The position numbers and the translations under genes were made by a program. This document shows positions 1-9,198 of a DNA stretch of 64,000 bases, piece by piece (position 1 is the stretch's first letter; each line of letters opens with the position of its first letter). The notes beneath the pieces were generated by a model that worked only from the letters and a program-made list of their open reading frames with translations, was not told the DNA's origin and ran no database searches. The stretch comes from Hyphomicrobium sp. (GTDB lineage: Bacteria > Pseudomonadota > Alphaproteobacteria > Rhizobiales > Hyphomicrobiaceae), in NCBI GenBank assembly GCA_022844105.1, contig JALHMJ010000009.1:58586-122585 (forward strand), read 5' to 3'.

Positions 1-217
1 CGATCAAGGCGCTGTAGATGGCAGCCGCCGGGGCCGCAACGATCATCGAGGCTCTGACTTCGCCATCAATCTTGCCCGAGCCCGGCGTGACGCTGACGAC
101 GGGTCCGACCGTATCGTTAACCGCGGCGGCGGCGTTAGCGCCAGCAACCGGCCCTGCCGCTGACGCAACAGTTGTGAGCACAAGCAGAATTGCGATTCGG
201 CAAGAGGAAGTTGGCAT
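1..217 (-). CDS. Exported SRPBCC/polyketide-cyclase-like protein, 3' part missing
   Basis: Only the first 72 codons are inside the window; the gene runs off the left edge. The product starts MPTSSCRIAILLVLTTVASA, a signal peptide with a likely cleavage after an Ala-rich stretch near residue 20-30. The mature part then shows a segment of the type V-R-A-S-(hydrophobic)-A-P-A-A-A-I-Y-S-A-L, which is the usual first strand and helix of START/SRPBCC (polyketide cyclase/dehydrase-like) ligand-binding folds. Such exported members are of unknown ligand. The gene is divergent from uvrB with about 220 bp between the starts. The fold assignment is an inference from a short N-terminal piece. Confidence 0.55.
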   Translation of the reverse strand, partial: MPTSSCRIAILLVLTTVASAAGPVAGANAAAAVNDTVGPVVSVTPGSGKIDGEVRASMIVAAPAAAIYSALI

Positions 218-436
218 GATGAAACCTCAGCAAATTCAGGATCGGTCGAGACGCCGAATGACATCGCAATCAACAGCTACGCCCTATACGACTGATTGAC
301 GCCATGCGATCTGCGACGCGGCGTGTGGGAGCTGAACAAAGAACAGATCAGACCAGATCGGACGTTCAAACCGCTATTCCTGCCGCCGCAAGCCGGTGCT
401 CTTGAGACGTAGCGCCATCCGGACCATATTCGACCT

Positions 437-3325
437 ATGTCACGCCCACCCAAATCCGATCTGCCGAAAGCGCGTCCGTCACGGGGGCGGTCGGGGAAAC
501 CTGCCGCGCCGCCGGCAGAGACAGCCGCGGGCACGCCCGGCTTCGGCGAGCCGAAGCAAACCCCCTACATTCCCGGGACTTCGACGCTGCCGGCGCTTCG
601 CACGTCCGGCCCCCTGCCACCGCGCGCCGGTGACAGCTCGATTTCGGACATGCTCAACGCGCTGCTCGCCAAGCCGGACGAGCGCAGCGACCGGGCCAAG
701 GAAATCCTGCTCCGGCAGCCCATGATGGCCTCGCATCCGATCGTTGCTGGCGTGGCGCGCGAGTTCGTGCCGCACCGGCCGGCGCGCCCGGAAAAGAGCG
801 AGGGCGGCATCCGGTTCGAGATCGTCTCGGAATTCGAGCCCAAGGGTGATCAGCCGGCCGCGATCGCGGAACTGGTCTCGGGGATCAATGAACTCGAACG
901 CGACCAGGTTCTGCTCGGCGTCACGGGTTCGGGCAAAACCTTCACGATGGCGCAGGTGATCGCGGCAACGCAGCGGCCGGCCCTCATCCTGGCGCCGAAT
1001 AAAACGCTCGCGGCGCAGCTGTACGGCGAGTTCCGGAGCTTTTTTCCCAACAACGCGGTCGAGTACTTCGTCTCCTATTACGATTATTACCAGCCGGAGG
1101 CTTACGTCCCGCGCACGGACACGTACATCGAGAAAGAATCGTCGATCAACGAGCAGATCGACCGGATGCGGCATGCGGCGACGCGGTCGCTGCTGGAACG
1201 CGACGACGTGATCATCGTCGCGTCCGTTTCCTGCATCTACGGTATCGGCTCGGTGGAGACCTACACAGCGATGACGTTCGCGGTGAAGGTCGGCGACCGG
1301 CTATCGCGCGACCAGCTGCTCGCCGATCTCGTTGCCCTGCATTACCGGCGCAACGAAGCCGCCTTCACGCGCGGGACGTTCCGGGCGCGCGGCGATACGG
1401 TCGAAGTCTTTCCGGCCCACTACGAAGACCGCGCGTGGCGAATTTCGCTGTTTGGCGACGAAGTGGAAAGCATCGTCGAGTTCGATCCGCTGACCGGCAA
1501 CAAGACCGACGACCTTTCGCTGGTGAAAGTCTACTCGAACTCACATTACGTGACGCCCAAGCCGACGCTGCAGCAGGCGATCAAGAACATCAAAACGGAA
1601 CTCAAACAACGCCTCGATGAACTCTATGCCGTCGGCAAGCTGCTGGAGGCGCAGCGCCTCGAACAACGCACGACGTTCGATATGGAGATGATGGAGGCAA
1701 CAGGATCGTGCGCGGGCATTGAGAACTATTCGCGCTATCTCACCGGCCGCGCGCCGGGCGAGCCCCCGCCGACACTGTTTGAATACCTGCCCGACAACGC
1801 GCTCGTCTTCGCCGATGAAAGCCATGTCACCATTCCCCAGATCGGCGGCATGTTCCGCGGCGACTACCGGCGCAAGGCGACGCTGGCGGAATATGGCTTT
1901 CGTCTGCCCTCCTGCATGGATAATCGTCCGCTCCGTTTCGAGGAGTGGAATGCGATGCGGCCGCAATCTGTCTATGTTTCGGCCACACCTTCCGCGTGGG
2001 AACTGGAGCAGACCGGCGGTACCTTCTCCGAGCAGGTCATTCGTCCGACGGGACTTATCGATCCGGACGTTGAAATTCGTCCGGCGAAGAACCAGGTCGA
2101 CGATCTCTTGGCGGAAGTGCGCGAAGTTGCAAAGAAGGGGCATCGCGTTCTCGTTACGACACTGACGAAACGTATGGCGGAGGATCTCACCGAATACATG
2201 CACGAGACCGGAATCCGGGTCCGCTACATGCATTCCGACATCGAGACGCTGGAGCGGATCGAAATCATCCGCGATTTGCGGCTTGGCGCGTTCGACGTGC
2301 TCATTGGCATAAATCTGCTGCGCGAAGGTCTCGACATTCCCGAGTGCGCCTTGGTCGCCATTCTCGACGCGGACAAGGAAGGCTTCCTGCGCTCGGAAAC
2401 GTCACTCATCCAGACGATTGGCCGCGCGGCACGCAACGTCGATGGTCGCGTCATTCTTTATGCCGACCAGATGACGGGCTCGATGGAACGCGCCATCGCG
2501 GAGACGAACCGTCGCCGCGACAAGCAACGCGCGTACAACGAAGCCCACGGGATCACACCCGAAAGCATCAAGCGGAACATTCACGACGTCATGGCGAGCG
2601 TCTACGAACAGGATCATGTCACGGTCGACGCTGGTCTCGCGGATCAGCCGCTCGTCGGGCACAACCTTGGAAAAACACTTGAGGACATGGAGCGGCGCAT
2701 GCGTGCCGCCGCCGCTGATCTTGAGTTCGAGACTGCGGCGCGGCTCCGCGATGAAATCAAACGGCTGCGCGAGACGGAATTGGCCATCGCCGATGATCCC
2801 CTGGCCCGCCAATCCGAGATCGATGACCGCACGGGCGGCTATCGAGGCGTCAAGAAGTATGGTGCTGCGGGTAATTTATTGAGTGCGCCGCCCGGCGACT
2901 CTGGTCGCTTGGTTACGCCCGGCGACTCTTCTGCGGAGAGCCGGCCGCCGGGAAATCCTTTGATGACGCCCGGCGACTCTCCTGCGGAGAGCCGGCCGCC
3001 GGGCGGGAATAGCAGTCGCGTCAAGAAGCCCTCGCTGGACGAGATGGGGCCGGGGACGGATCGGCCGCTCCCGGCGCGGACCATTGTCGTTGATCCGCGA
3101 ACGAAAGCCGGTGCGTTCGGAGAGAACATTCGCGGACCGCATAAGCCGACGCTTGACGAAATGGGGCCGCATGCCTCGCTGCCGTTGAAGTCGGGGCCGG
3201 TGAAGTCGGGCACGACGCTGCCCGCAAAGCCGCGCTTGCCCGCGCGTACGATCGAGATCGACGATCCCACGGAGACGAAATCACGCCGCGGACGGATCAA
3301 GAAGACGGGGCGGCCGGGCCGGTGA
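437..3325 (+). CDS. uvrB: UvrABC excinuclease subunit B with long N- and C-terminal extensions
   Basis: UvrB, the helicase-like damage-verifying subunit of nucleotide excision repair, loaded by UvrA and recruiting UvrC. Family homology starts near Ile125. Walker A GVTGSGKT lies at residues 161-168, followed by the beta-hairpin signature [20 protein letters not shown], the helicase motifs ([12 protein letters not shown]; the region around [12 protein letters not shown]) and a C-terminal UVR domain near residues 745-780. At 962 residues it is far longer than the roughly 670 of E. coli UvrB: about 124 extra residues at the N terminus and about 180 at the C terminus. Long versions are common in Hyphomicrobiales. 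The C-terminal tail contains two near-identical 17-codon units plus a partial unit, and a repeated KPxLDEMGP motif. No convincing ribosome-binding site precedes the start, so the exact start is uncertain. Confidence 0.95.
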   Translation: MSRPPKSDLPKARPSRGRSGKPAAPPAETAAGTPGFGEPKQTPYIPGTSTLPALRTSGPLPPRAGDSSISDMLNALLAKPDERSDRAKEILLRQPMMASHPIVAGVAREFVPHRPARPEKSEGGIRFEIVSEFEPKGDQPAAIAELVSGINELERDQVLLGVTGSGKTFTMAQVIAATQRPALILAPNKTLAAQLYGEFRSFFPNNAVEYFVSYYDYYQPEAYVPRTDTYIEKESSINEQIDRMRHAATRSLLERDDVIIVASVSCIYGIGSVETYTAMTFAVKVGDRLSRDQLLADLVALHYRRNEAAFTRGTFRARGDTVEVFPAHYEDRAWRISLFGDEVESIVEFDPLTGNKTDDLSLVKVYSNSHYVTPKPTLQQAIKNIKTELKQRLDELYAVGKLLEAQRLEQRTTFDMEMMEATGSCAGIENYSRYLTGRAPGEPPPTLFEYLPDNALVFADESHVTIPQIGGMFRGDYRRKATLAEYGFRLPSCMDNRPLRFEEWNAMRPQSVYVSATPSAWELEQTGGTFSEQVIRPTGLIDPDVEIRPAKNQVDDLLAEVREVAKKGHRVLVTTLTKRMAEDLTEYMHETGIRVRYMHSDIETLERIEIIRDLRLGAFDVLIGINLLREGLDIPECALVAILDADKEGFLRSETSLIQTIGRAARNVDGRVILYADQMTGSMERAIAETNRRRDKQRAYNEAHGITPESIKRNIHDVMASVYEQDHVTVDAGLADQPLVGHNLGKTLEDMERRMRAAAADLEFETAARLRDEIKRLRETELAIADDPLARQSEIDDRTGGYRGVKKYGAAGNLLSAPPGDSGRLVTPGDSSAESRPPGNPLMTPGDSPAESRPPGGNSSRVKKPSLDEMGPGTDRPLPARTIVVDPRTKAGAFGENIRGPHKPTLDEMGPHASLPLKSGPVKSGTTLPAKPRLPARTIEIDDPTETKSRRGRIKKTGRPGR
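2889..3003 (+). repeat. In-frame palindromic repeat units inside the uvrB tail
   Basis: Two 38-bp copies (2915-2952 and 2966-3003, one mismatch, 51-bp period) and a 14-bp partial copy (2889-2902) share the core CGCCCGGCGACTCT. Each full copy is an imperfect inverted repeat: CCCGGCG and ACTCTCC pair with GGAGAG and CGCCGGG on the far side. They add Gly-Asp-Ser-(Ser/Pro)-Ala-Glu-Ser-Arg-Pro-Pro-Gly units to UvrB without breaking its frame. Confidence 0.7.
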
Positions 3326-3345
3326 GTGGCCGCCGTGACAAGAAA

Positions 3346-3369
3346 AAGGGTCCCGATTCCGGGACCCTT
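3346..3369 (-). terminator. Rho-independent terminator between uvrB and the Gly-rich gene
   Basis: A 9-bp perfect stem, AAGGGTCCC / GGGACCCTT, encloses a 6-base loop. Read on the minus strand the stem is followed by a T-run (TTTTTC), the expected form for the minus-strand gene ending at 3375. On the plus strand it lies 20 bp after the uvrB stop and may work in both directions. Confidence 0.8.
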
Positions 3370-3374
3370 CGTTG

Positions 3375-3899
3375 CTAGTCGATGCAATCTTCGTAGCGGC
3401 GCCACCAGTACCGGCTGCCGGTCGACTCTGCACGCCGATAAAGCCATCCGCAGCTATCGCCATACCCATAGCCGCCGTTCAGGTATATAGAGGGGCCGAA
3501 ACCGTACCCATAAAATCCGCGACGGTGGTGATTGCGACCGCCGCCGTAGCCATAACCGCCGCCGCCATTCCAATTGCCGCCGTAATGACGACCACCGCCG
3601 CCGCGATCAACTTGTCCGCCGCGATAACCTTCAGACCCGCCGCCGCGAAGGCCGCCACGTGGCCCTTCACCGCCGCCACTGTAATTTCCGCTGCCGCCCA
3701 CGCGACCACCGTCCATTCGGCCTCCGCCGCCACCGTCCATACGCCCGCCGCCACCCGTGCGGGCTCCGCCACCGCCTCCGGACATGCTGCCGCCACCGCC
3801 GCCGTTGCCACCATGACCGCCGCCTTCGCGGGCTTCGACCTGGGTAACCGTCGTACCCGCCGCAACGAGCAATGCCGCTGCTACCGCACCTATCCTCAT
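3375..3899 (-). CDS. Small exported glycine-rich protein
   Basis: The start is fixed by a strong ribosome-binding site (GGAGGTCCTCTC before ATG). The 174-residue product has a signal peptide (MRIGAVAAALLVAAG... ending near TQVEA) and then long Gly-rich runs with Ser, Met, Arg and Asp, followed by Tyr/Gly/His-rich repeats (for example YGGNWNGGGGYGYGGG). The last 30 residues contain several aromatic residues and two Cys (DSCGW and YEDCID). No catalytic motif is visible. Proteins of this composition are frequent, mostly unannotated envelope or extracellular proteins in Bradyrhizobium relatives. It is convergent with uvrB and shares the terminator with it. Confidence 0.75.
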   Translation of the reverse strand: MRIGAVAAALLVAAGTTVTQVEAREGGGHGGNGGGGGSMSGGGGGARTGGGGRMDGGGGGRMDGGRVGGSGNYSGGGEGPRGGLRGGGSEGYRGGQVDRGGGGRHYGGNWNGGGGYGYGGGRNHHRRGFYGYGFGPSIYLNGGYGYGDSCGWLYRRAESTGSRYWWRRYEDCID

Positions 3900-4137
3900 G
3901 AGAGGACCTCCTTCTGCTGTTCTGCGCACTTGAGCGCGTGTGGGATACCGGCAGAACAACTGAGCCGCAGGCACGTTCCGCTGAGACTACGTATTTGTTC
4001 GAATGTGCATGGGGGCGCGGGAGGCTCTGCCGCACAACCCCGACTTCTCATGTGGTGAGTGGCGTATTTGGGCCCAAATCGGTGTACCAACGCACGTGCA
4101 ACAGTCCGCAGCCGGATCAAACTAGGTGGAGACACGG

Positions 4138-4383
4138 ATGATACATTGGAAAACCATTGACGAATTCATCGAACCGAATTGGGAAAAATCGGGCACAGCA
4201 CTGCCGCCGCAGCTTTTCTGGCGGGGCGCAAAAGGCGCCGTTTTCGGCTACATTCGCGATGGCGAACTGTTCGACAACAAGTGGCTGTATGTCTGTGATT
4301 CAAACAAGGTGACGCACTTTTCGGACGTCCTTGGGCCGGAGAGCAATGTGGTGCATTTGGACACCGGTCGCCCTACTCCATAA
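4138..4383 (+). CDS. Small protein of unknown function (81 aa)
   Basis: The product starts MIHWKTIDEFIEPNWEKSG and ends in GRPTP. I do not recognise a family. It is acidic and aromatic-rich, has no signal peptide or membrane segment, and looks like a compact soluble domain. The ATG at 4138 is preferred over an in-frame GTG 12 bases upstream because AGGTGGA sits about seven bases before the ATG. It lies alone between the divergent Gly-rich gene and the Tat-exported beta-helix gene. Confidence 0.6.
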   Translation: MIHWKTIDEFIEPNWEKSGTALPPQLFWRGAKGAVFGYIRDGELFDNKWLYVCDSNKVTHFSDVLGPESNVVHLDTGRPTP

Positions 4384-4437
4384 GCCCGACAGATCGCATT
4401 GTGCCGCCGATCGGCTCATGCCGGCAGTGCGTTCTTC

Positions 4438-5808
4438 ATGCGGATATCGACCATGATTCCCACCCGTCGCTCATTGCTGACCGGCACGATCGGGCTCGGT
4501 GCAGCCGCCGCCGCGACTGCTGCCGCGCACGCCGGTCCGCGCCGGGACGTGGTCTCGCCCGGGTCGGTGGCGAACCATGCGCTGCTTGCCAACGCCGACG
4601 ACGAACAGACGGCCACTGTGCAGGACTTGATTGATCGCGCCGCGGCCGAGCGGCGACCCGTTCTGCTGCCTGCCGGCGTGTTACGGACCGGACCTCTCAC
4701 GCTTTATCCCGGCACGGCGCTGATCGGCGCGCATGGGCTGACGACGCTGCAATTCAGTGGCGGGGCCGGACTTCTTGTCGCCGACAAGAGTGATGGGATT
4801 CGTCTCCAGGACCTTGTTCTTGATGGTGCGAGCCGGGCGCTCGAAGCGGACGAAGACGCGGCTCTCGTCCGCTTCACCGATTGTGCGAATCTGCGGATCA
4901 CAAATGTCACCGTGCGCCGCTCACTCGCCAACGGCGTGACACTGATCCGCTCCGGCGGGACAATTTGCGATTGCACCATCGAGCAGGTTCTGCTGGCGGG
5001 CCTGCGCAGTATCGATGCCACGGGACTTGAGATTGCGCATAACGACATCTCGGACTGCCGCAACAACGGCATCCAGGTCTGGCGCACGACGGCCGGCGAA
5101 GACGGCACGCTTGTATCAGCGAACCGGATTGCGCGGATCGAAGCCAAGGGCGGGGGAACGGGAGAGAACGGCAACGGCGTCAATGTCTTTCGCGCCGGCG
5201 GAGTCCTGGTGACGGGCAACCGGATCACGGACTGCGTTTATTCGGCCGTACGTGGGAATGCCGCATCCAACTTTCAAATTCTTGGTAATTCGGTGCACCG
5301 CATCGGCGAAGTGGCGCTCTATGTCGAATTCGGCTTCGAGGGTGCGATCGTTGCAAACAATCTCATTGACGGCGCGGCAACCGGCATTTCGGTCACCAAC
5401 TTCAACGAGGGCGGTCGACTCGCCGTCATCGAAGGCAACCTCATTCGCAATCTTCATCGGCGCGAGAAGGAGGCCATCGACAAGCGCGGTGAAGGCATCG
5501 CAGTGGAAGCAGACACAATCGTGTCCGGCAACGTCGTGGAAGGCGCGCCGACGTGCGGGATCATGGTCGGCTGGGGCCGCTATATGCGCAACTGCCTCGT
5601 GACGCAGAACATCATTCGAGATGCCGGAAGCGGTATCCTCGTATCATCCGACGTCGAGGCGGGTGCCTGTCTCATCGCCGCCAATATGATCACAGGCGCG
5701 AAGAACGGCGCGATCCGCGCAATGACGATGGGGCGTCCCGAGGGGCCCGATCTGGCCCAGCCGTCAGCAGATGCGCGGATCAAGATTTCAGATAACATCG
5801 TCAGTTGA
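4438..5808 (+). CDS. Tat-exported parallel beta-helix repeat protein (TIGR03808-like)
   Basis: The N terminus contains PTRRSLLTGTIGLGAAAAA, a twin-arginine signal with a hydrophobic Ala-rich core, so the protein is probably exported folded. The rest is a series of short repeats of the kind GI-V-NR-(I/V)-D-C-G-N, typical of right-handed parallel beta-helices (pectate-lyase-like). The pattern matches the family annotated as twin-arginine-translocated uncharacterised repeat protein. No pectate-lyase catalytic set is evident, so enzymatic activity is unproven. An alternative start is the next ATG, 15 bases downstream; neither has a strong ribosome-binding site. It ends 10 bp from a convergent gene. 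Confidence 0.8.
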   Translation: MRISTMIPTRRSLLTGTIGLGAAAAATAAAHAGPRRDVVSPGSVANHALLANADDEQTATVQDLIDRAAAERRPVLLPAGVLRTGPLTLYPGTALIGAHGLTTLQFSGGAGLLVADKSDGIRLQDLVLDGASRALEADEDAALVRFTDCANLRITNVTVRRSLANGVTLIRSGGTICDCTIEQVLLAGLRSIDATGLEIAHNDISDCRNNGIQVWRTTAGEDGTLVSANRIARIEAKGGGTGENGNGVNVFRAGGVLVTGNRITDCVYSAVRGNAASNFQILGNSVHRIGEVALYVEFGFEGAIVANNLIDGAATGISVTNFNEGGRLAVIEGNLIRNLHRREKEAIDKRGEGIAVEADTIVSGNVVEGAPTCGIMVGWGRYMRNCLVTQNIIRDAGSGILVSSDVEAGACLIAANMITGAKNGAIRAMTMGRPEGPDLAQPSADARIKISDNIVS

Positions 5809-5818
5809 TCGTGCGCAC

Positions 5819-6472
5819 TCAGCCGGGCGGCGTTGCAGCGATGACCTTGAGAAGGGCGCTGTCCTTGGCGATCTGAGCCACGTCCTGGCATTGCGCCTTG
5901 GTGGCGGCCGTACATTCAATCGTCACCGTATAAGGCACGCCGAACCGGGTGACGGTGTATTCCGCGATCGAGCCTTCCATGCCCTCTTCGTCTGCGCCGT
6001 CGAAGACAGAGACGTCGGGGCCGGCCGATGCGGCAGCACCGGGTGCCGTCGTCGGATAAATGGGATAATCGGCCGCGAAGGTGTGCTGCACGCGCAGATC
6101 AGCGGCGACGCTGACCGAGACGTCACCGTAGGTGTCGACAATCTGGTACCACACAGGGTTGGTTTCATCGGTGTGGACGGCGCGCGTGCCCACGGGCTGC
6201 GGACCCAAACCGGGAAACGAATTCTGAACCAGGCCCGGCGCGCCCTCAAAACCGATAACGGGAAGTTTCACCTTATCGAGCCGTGACGGAGCGGCGGGGG
6301 CAAGGCCGCGCGCCGCTTCATCTTTTCTTGCGGCGACGAATGATTGAATTTCAGTGTTCGACCAGTCGACGGAGAGCAGAGTGTCGTCGGCGAGCGCCGA
6401 TGAGCCTGCCACGACGACAGCGGCCGCCGCCACAATGACTGCGCGATGCGGGCGATAAGGGAAACTGAGCAC
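5819..6472 (-). CDS. Exported protein of unknown function (217 aa)
   Basis: The GTG start is chosen because GAGAGGA lies five bases upstream; an ATG 39 bases further upstream is the alternative. A signal peptide (Arg-rich n-region, Ala/Val-rich core, cleavage near SSALA-D) leads into a soluble domain of about 185 residues. The C-terminal half reads as a small alpha/beta domain with GSIAEYTVTRFGVPYTVTIE and two Cys (one at IECTAAT, one at AQCQDVA) that could form a disulfide. I do not recognise the family. It is convergent with the beta-helix gene and divergent from asmA. Confidence 0.65.
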   Translation of the reverse strand: MLSFPYRPHRAVIVAAAAVVVAGSSALADDTLLSVDWSNTEIQSFVAARKDEAARGLAPAAPSRLDKVKLPVIGFEGAPGLVQNSFPGLGPQPVGTRAVHTDETNPVWYQIVDTYGDVSVSVAADLRVQHTFAADYPIYPTTAPGAAASAGPDVSVFDGADEEGMEGSIAEYTVTRFGVPYTVTIECTAATKAQCQDVAQIAKDSALLKVIAATPPG

Positions 6473-6639
6473 GATATCCTCTCTTCGCTGCCACGGTGGC
6501 GCGAGTGCCATTTAGCTCGCCTGGGTCGCATCCATCAAGACGCTTGCGTCACTAGTGTGACCGATATGCGCCACTCTCAATCAGCATGACATGACAGTGA
6601 CCAACTGGGTCGGCTAGAATAGCGCCACTGGGGGCTCTG

Positions 6640-9066
6640 ATGGCGACAACCGAACCAACCGGAACTGACGTGCGGCGCGCGCCCCGCAGCGGCATTCGCT
6701 GGCGATGGGTCGTCGGCGGTTTCGCTGGGCTTCTCGTTCTGCTGGTCGCCAGTCTCACCTTCGCACCACCGGCATTCTTCTTCACGGCGCTTCTGCAGCG
6801 CAAAGTGCATGAACTGACCGGACGGGAATTGACGGTCGAGAGTTCACATTACGTCTTGCGCGAAATCGTGACGGTCGAGTTGACGGGCGTCGATGTCGGA
6901 CGACCGGGACGGACCAAGGGAACGTCGCCATTCATGGCGCGGAAGATCACCGCGCGTGTCCCGTTGCGATCCATCCTCAACGGCAATCCAGAAATACTAT
7001 CCCTCGATCTCGATGCCCCGGTCGTCAACCTCGTGCGAGACTTGTCCGGTGCGGGGAATTGGCAGTCACCATCGGCGGCGACCGGTGCGACGGACACCGT
7101 CACGGCGTTGCCCGTTCCGCCGACAACGGTGCACAACGGGACGTTTCTGTTCAAGGATGAGGGCAACGGGACGGATCTCAGGCTTGACGCTATCGAGGCG
7201 GCGCTCGCGGCCGATGCGAAATACGGCGGTGCGGCCGCCAAAGGGAGCTTGGCCTACAACAACGAACCGTTGCGCTTTGATTTTGCCGTGTCGGATGCGG
7301 CGGCCGCCCTGGCGGGGCGGATGACGACGCTGGCGCTGGTCATCGACAGCCGCATTTTGAAGGCGCGATTATCGGGACAAGGTGCCATCGGCGAGTCGCC
7401 CATGCTGGCCGGCGAAATCGATGCGACGAGCCCGTCAGCGCGCGAGCTGGCACAGTGGCTCGGGTTCGGCGACAGCGTACCGGTGACAGCTGGCGCCCTC
7501 GCCTTCAAAGCAGAAGCCGCGCCGGACGCTGCGGCGGCGCACGCGGCGGGAACGCTCGTCCTGCGTGACGCACCGCTGAGCTACGATCTGACATTGGCGA
7601 GCCTGCGTGAAGCCATGGCCGGCCGATCGACCGGCCTCAAAGGTTCGATTACGGGGCAAGGCATTGCGGCCGGTCTCGACGGCGCGGTCAATCTCGGACC
7701 GGAGACATCGTACTCCGGGGCCGTTTCCGCAAAAGCAGAGACGATCGGAACACTTGCTGGAAAGCTTGGGATCACCCATCCCGCCCTTACTTCTCTGGGG
7801 CCCGGGCAATTGCAAGGTACCGTCGCGGCGCGTGCAGGAAAGATTTCGCTGTCAGATACGACGTTCGATGCCGACGGGCGCACGGGCGCGTTCAACGGCG
7901 ATCTGGCATTTGACGGGCCGCGACCGCGCGTCAGCGGACGGTTGACATTATCGCGGCTCGATCTTGACGCGCTCCTTGGTCGATCTCAGCCGGCTGCTGC
8001 GGCTGCGGTGCTGGAGAGCGTGGCGGACGATGACGGGTTTGCAACGACGTTCGATGTACTGGCGGCCGAACTCGATGCCATCGAGAAGCCGCCTGCCACT
8101 GTGGTGTTGGAAAGCGCCGCCGGGCCAGAAGCTTTACCGACCGAAAAGTCCTGGAATACAGCGCCGATCGACCTCAAAGCGTTGCGATCGGCCGATCTGG
8201 ATCTCGACGTGTCGGTGGCGAGCCTGAGGTTCGGCCAAGTCCCCCTCGCCAACGCGCACGTGAAGGCAAACCTCACCAACGGTGAGCTTGCCGCAAACAT
8301 CGAGACAATCGCCATCGGCCAAGGCACCGGCTCGGGTACGATCGAGTTGAAGGCACGCGGTGCCGCGCACGAAGCGGCGGTCGGCCTGAAACTCGTCAAC
8401 GTCGATGCCGAACCCATCACCACCGAACTGGCCGGCAAGCCGCTGCTTGAGGGAGCGTCCACGGTCGATATCAACATGCGCGCGACGGGGCGGTCGCTGG
8501 CGGATCTTGTCTCGACGCTCGACGGCAAGGCGCGCATCGACATGAAGAAGGGTCAGCTGCGCGGCTGGGACATCGGCGCCATGGTGGCGGAGCTGTGGAA
8601 TTACAAAGGTTGGGGCTACACGCGCTCGCGCAGCACTCCGGTCGATCAACTGACGGCCAATTATACAATCAAGGCAGGCACGGTCCAATCGGCACCGGAT
8701 TTGACGCTTCGCGGGCCGACGGCGGGGCTGCGTTCCGTCGGCAATGTCGTCGTGCCGCGCCGTCTCATCGATCAGACCGTCGATGTGCAGAATTTGCTGT
8801 TCAACATCGTGATCAAAGGCGACTGGACCAAAAAGTTATGGATCGGGCCGACCTTTCTGAGCGGCGTACAGCCAACGCCGGGGGCAGCGTTCGAGGCAAC
8901 GCGCGAGCCCGCGCTTCCGGCCGCTGCGCTGCCCGCTTCACTTCCGCCGGCACTGGCGGCGCGGATTGGAACCATTCTCTCGGATACGGCGACGGCTTCC
9001 CGTCTGACGGCGAAGCAGAAGCAAATGCTGGAGGCGATCGTCAGCGGAGCGCGTCCGGCGACCTGA
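6640..9066 (+). CDS. AsmA family inner-membrane protein
   Basis: The 808-residue product has one N-terminal membrane anchor (WVVGGFAGLLVLLVASLTF, about residues 23-42), then the AsmA-type start of the periplasmic part (RKVHELTGRELTVES) and a long repetitive beta-rich region. The last third has the AsmA C-terminal domain pattern: DG-A-I-DMKKGQLRGWDI, then VDQLTANYTI and a DLTLRGPTAGL strand near residue 690. AsmA/TamB-like proteins are thought to bridge the periplasm and affect lipid and outer-membrane protein homeostasis. It has a good ribosome-binding site (GGGGG about 6 bases before ATG). It is followed in the same direction by the M23 peptidase and the S8-M4 protease, a possible envelope and secretion operon. 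Confidence 0.85.
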   Translation: MATTEPTGTDVRRAPRSGIRWRWVVGGFAGLLVLLVASLTFAPPAFFFTALLQRKVHELTGRELTVESSHYVLREIVTVELTGVDVGRPGRTKGTSPFMARKITARVPLRSILNGNPEILSLDLDAPVVNLVRDLSGAGNWQSPSAATGATDTVTALPVPPTTVHNGTFLFKDEGNGTDLRLDAIEAALAADAKYGGAAAKGSLAYNNEPLRFDFAVSDAAAALAGRMTTLALVIDSRILKARLSGQGAIGESPMLAGEIDATSPSARELAQWLGFGDSVPVTAGALAFKAEAAPDAAAAHAAGTLVLRDAPLSYDLTLASLREAMAGRSTGLKGSITGQGIAAGLDGAVNLGPETSYSGAVSAKAETIGTLAGKLGITHPALTSLGPGQLQGTVAARAGKISLSDTTFDADGRTGAFNGDLAFDGPRPRVSGRLTLSRLDLDALLGRSQPAAAAAVLESVADDDGFATTFDVLAAELDAIEKPPATVVLESAAGPEALPTEKSWNTAPIDLKALRSADLDLDVSVASLRFGQVPLANAHVKANLTNGELAANIETIAIGQGTGSGTIELKARGAAHEAAVGLKLVNVDAEPITTELAGKPLLEGASTVDINMRATGRSLADLVSTLDGKARIDMKKGQLRGWDIGAMVAELWNYKGWGYTRSRSTPVDQLTANYTIKAGTVQSAPDLTLRGPTAGLRSVGNVVVPRRLIDQTVDVQNLLFNIVIKGDWTKKLWIGPTFLSGVQPTPGAAFEATREPALPAAALPASLPPALAARIGTILSDTATASRLTAKQKQMLEAIVSGARPAT

Positions 9067-9198
9067 CCGTGGCGGGCGACGCGACGGCGGATGTGGACGG
9101 TGCGTTGCGGGACTGGATTGATTGGGCATAAGTGCATGGGCACGAGAGCCGGACCGCGAATGATCGAGCGGTTTGGTGGCGGACAGGGGGAAGTTGTC

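Noticed and set aside
2889-3003. CRISPR-like array
   Set aside because: Only two full units, in frame within uvrB, with palindromic structure and 13-bp spacers. There are no cas genes.
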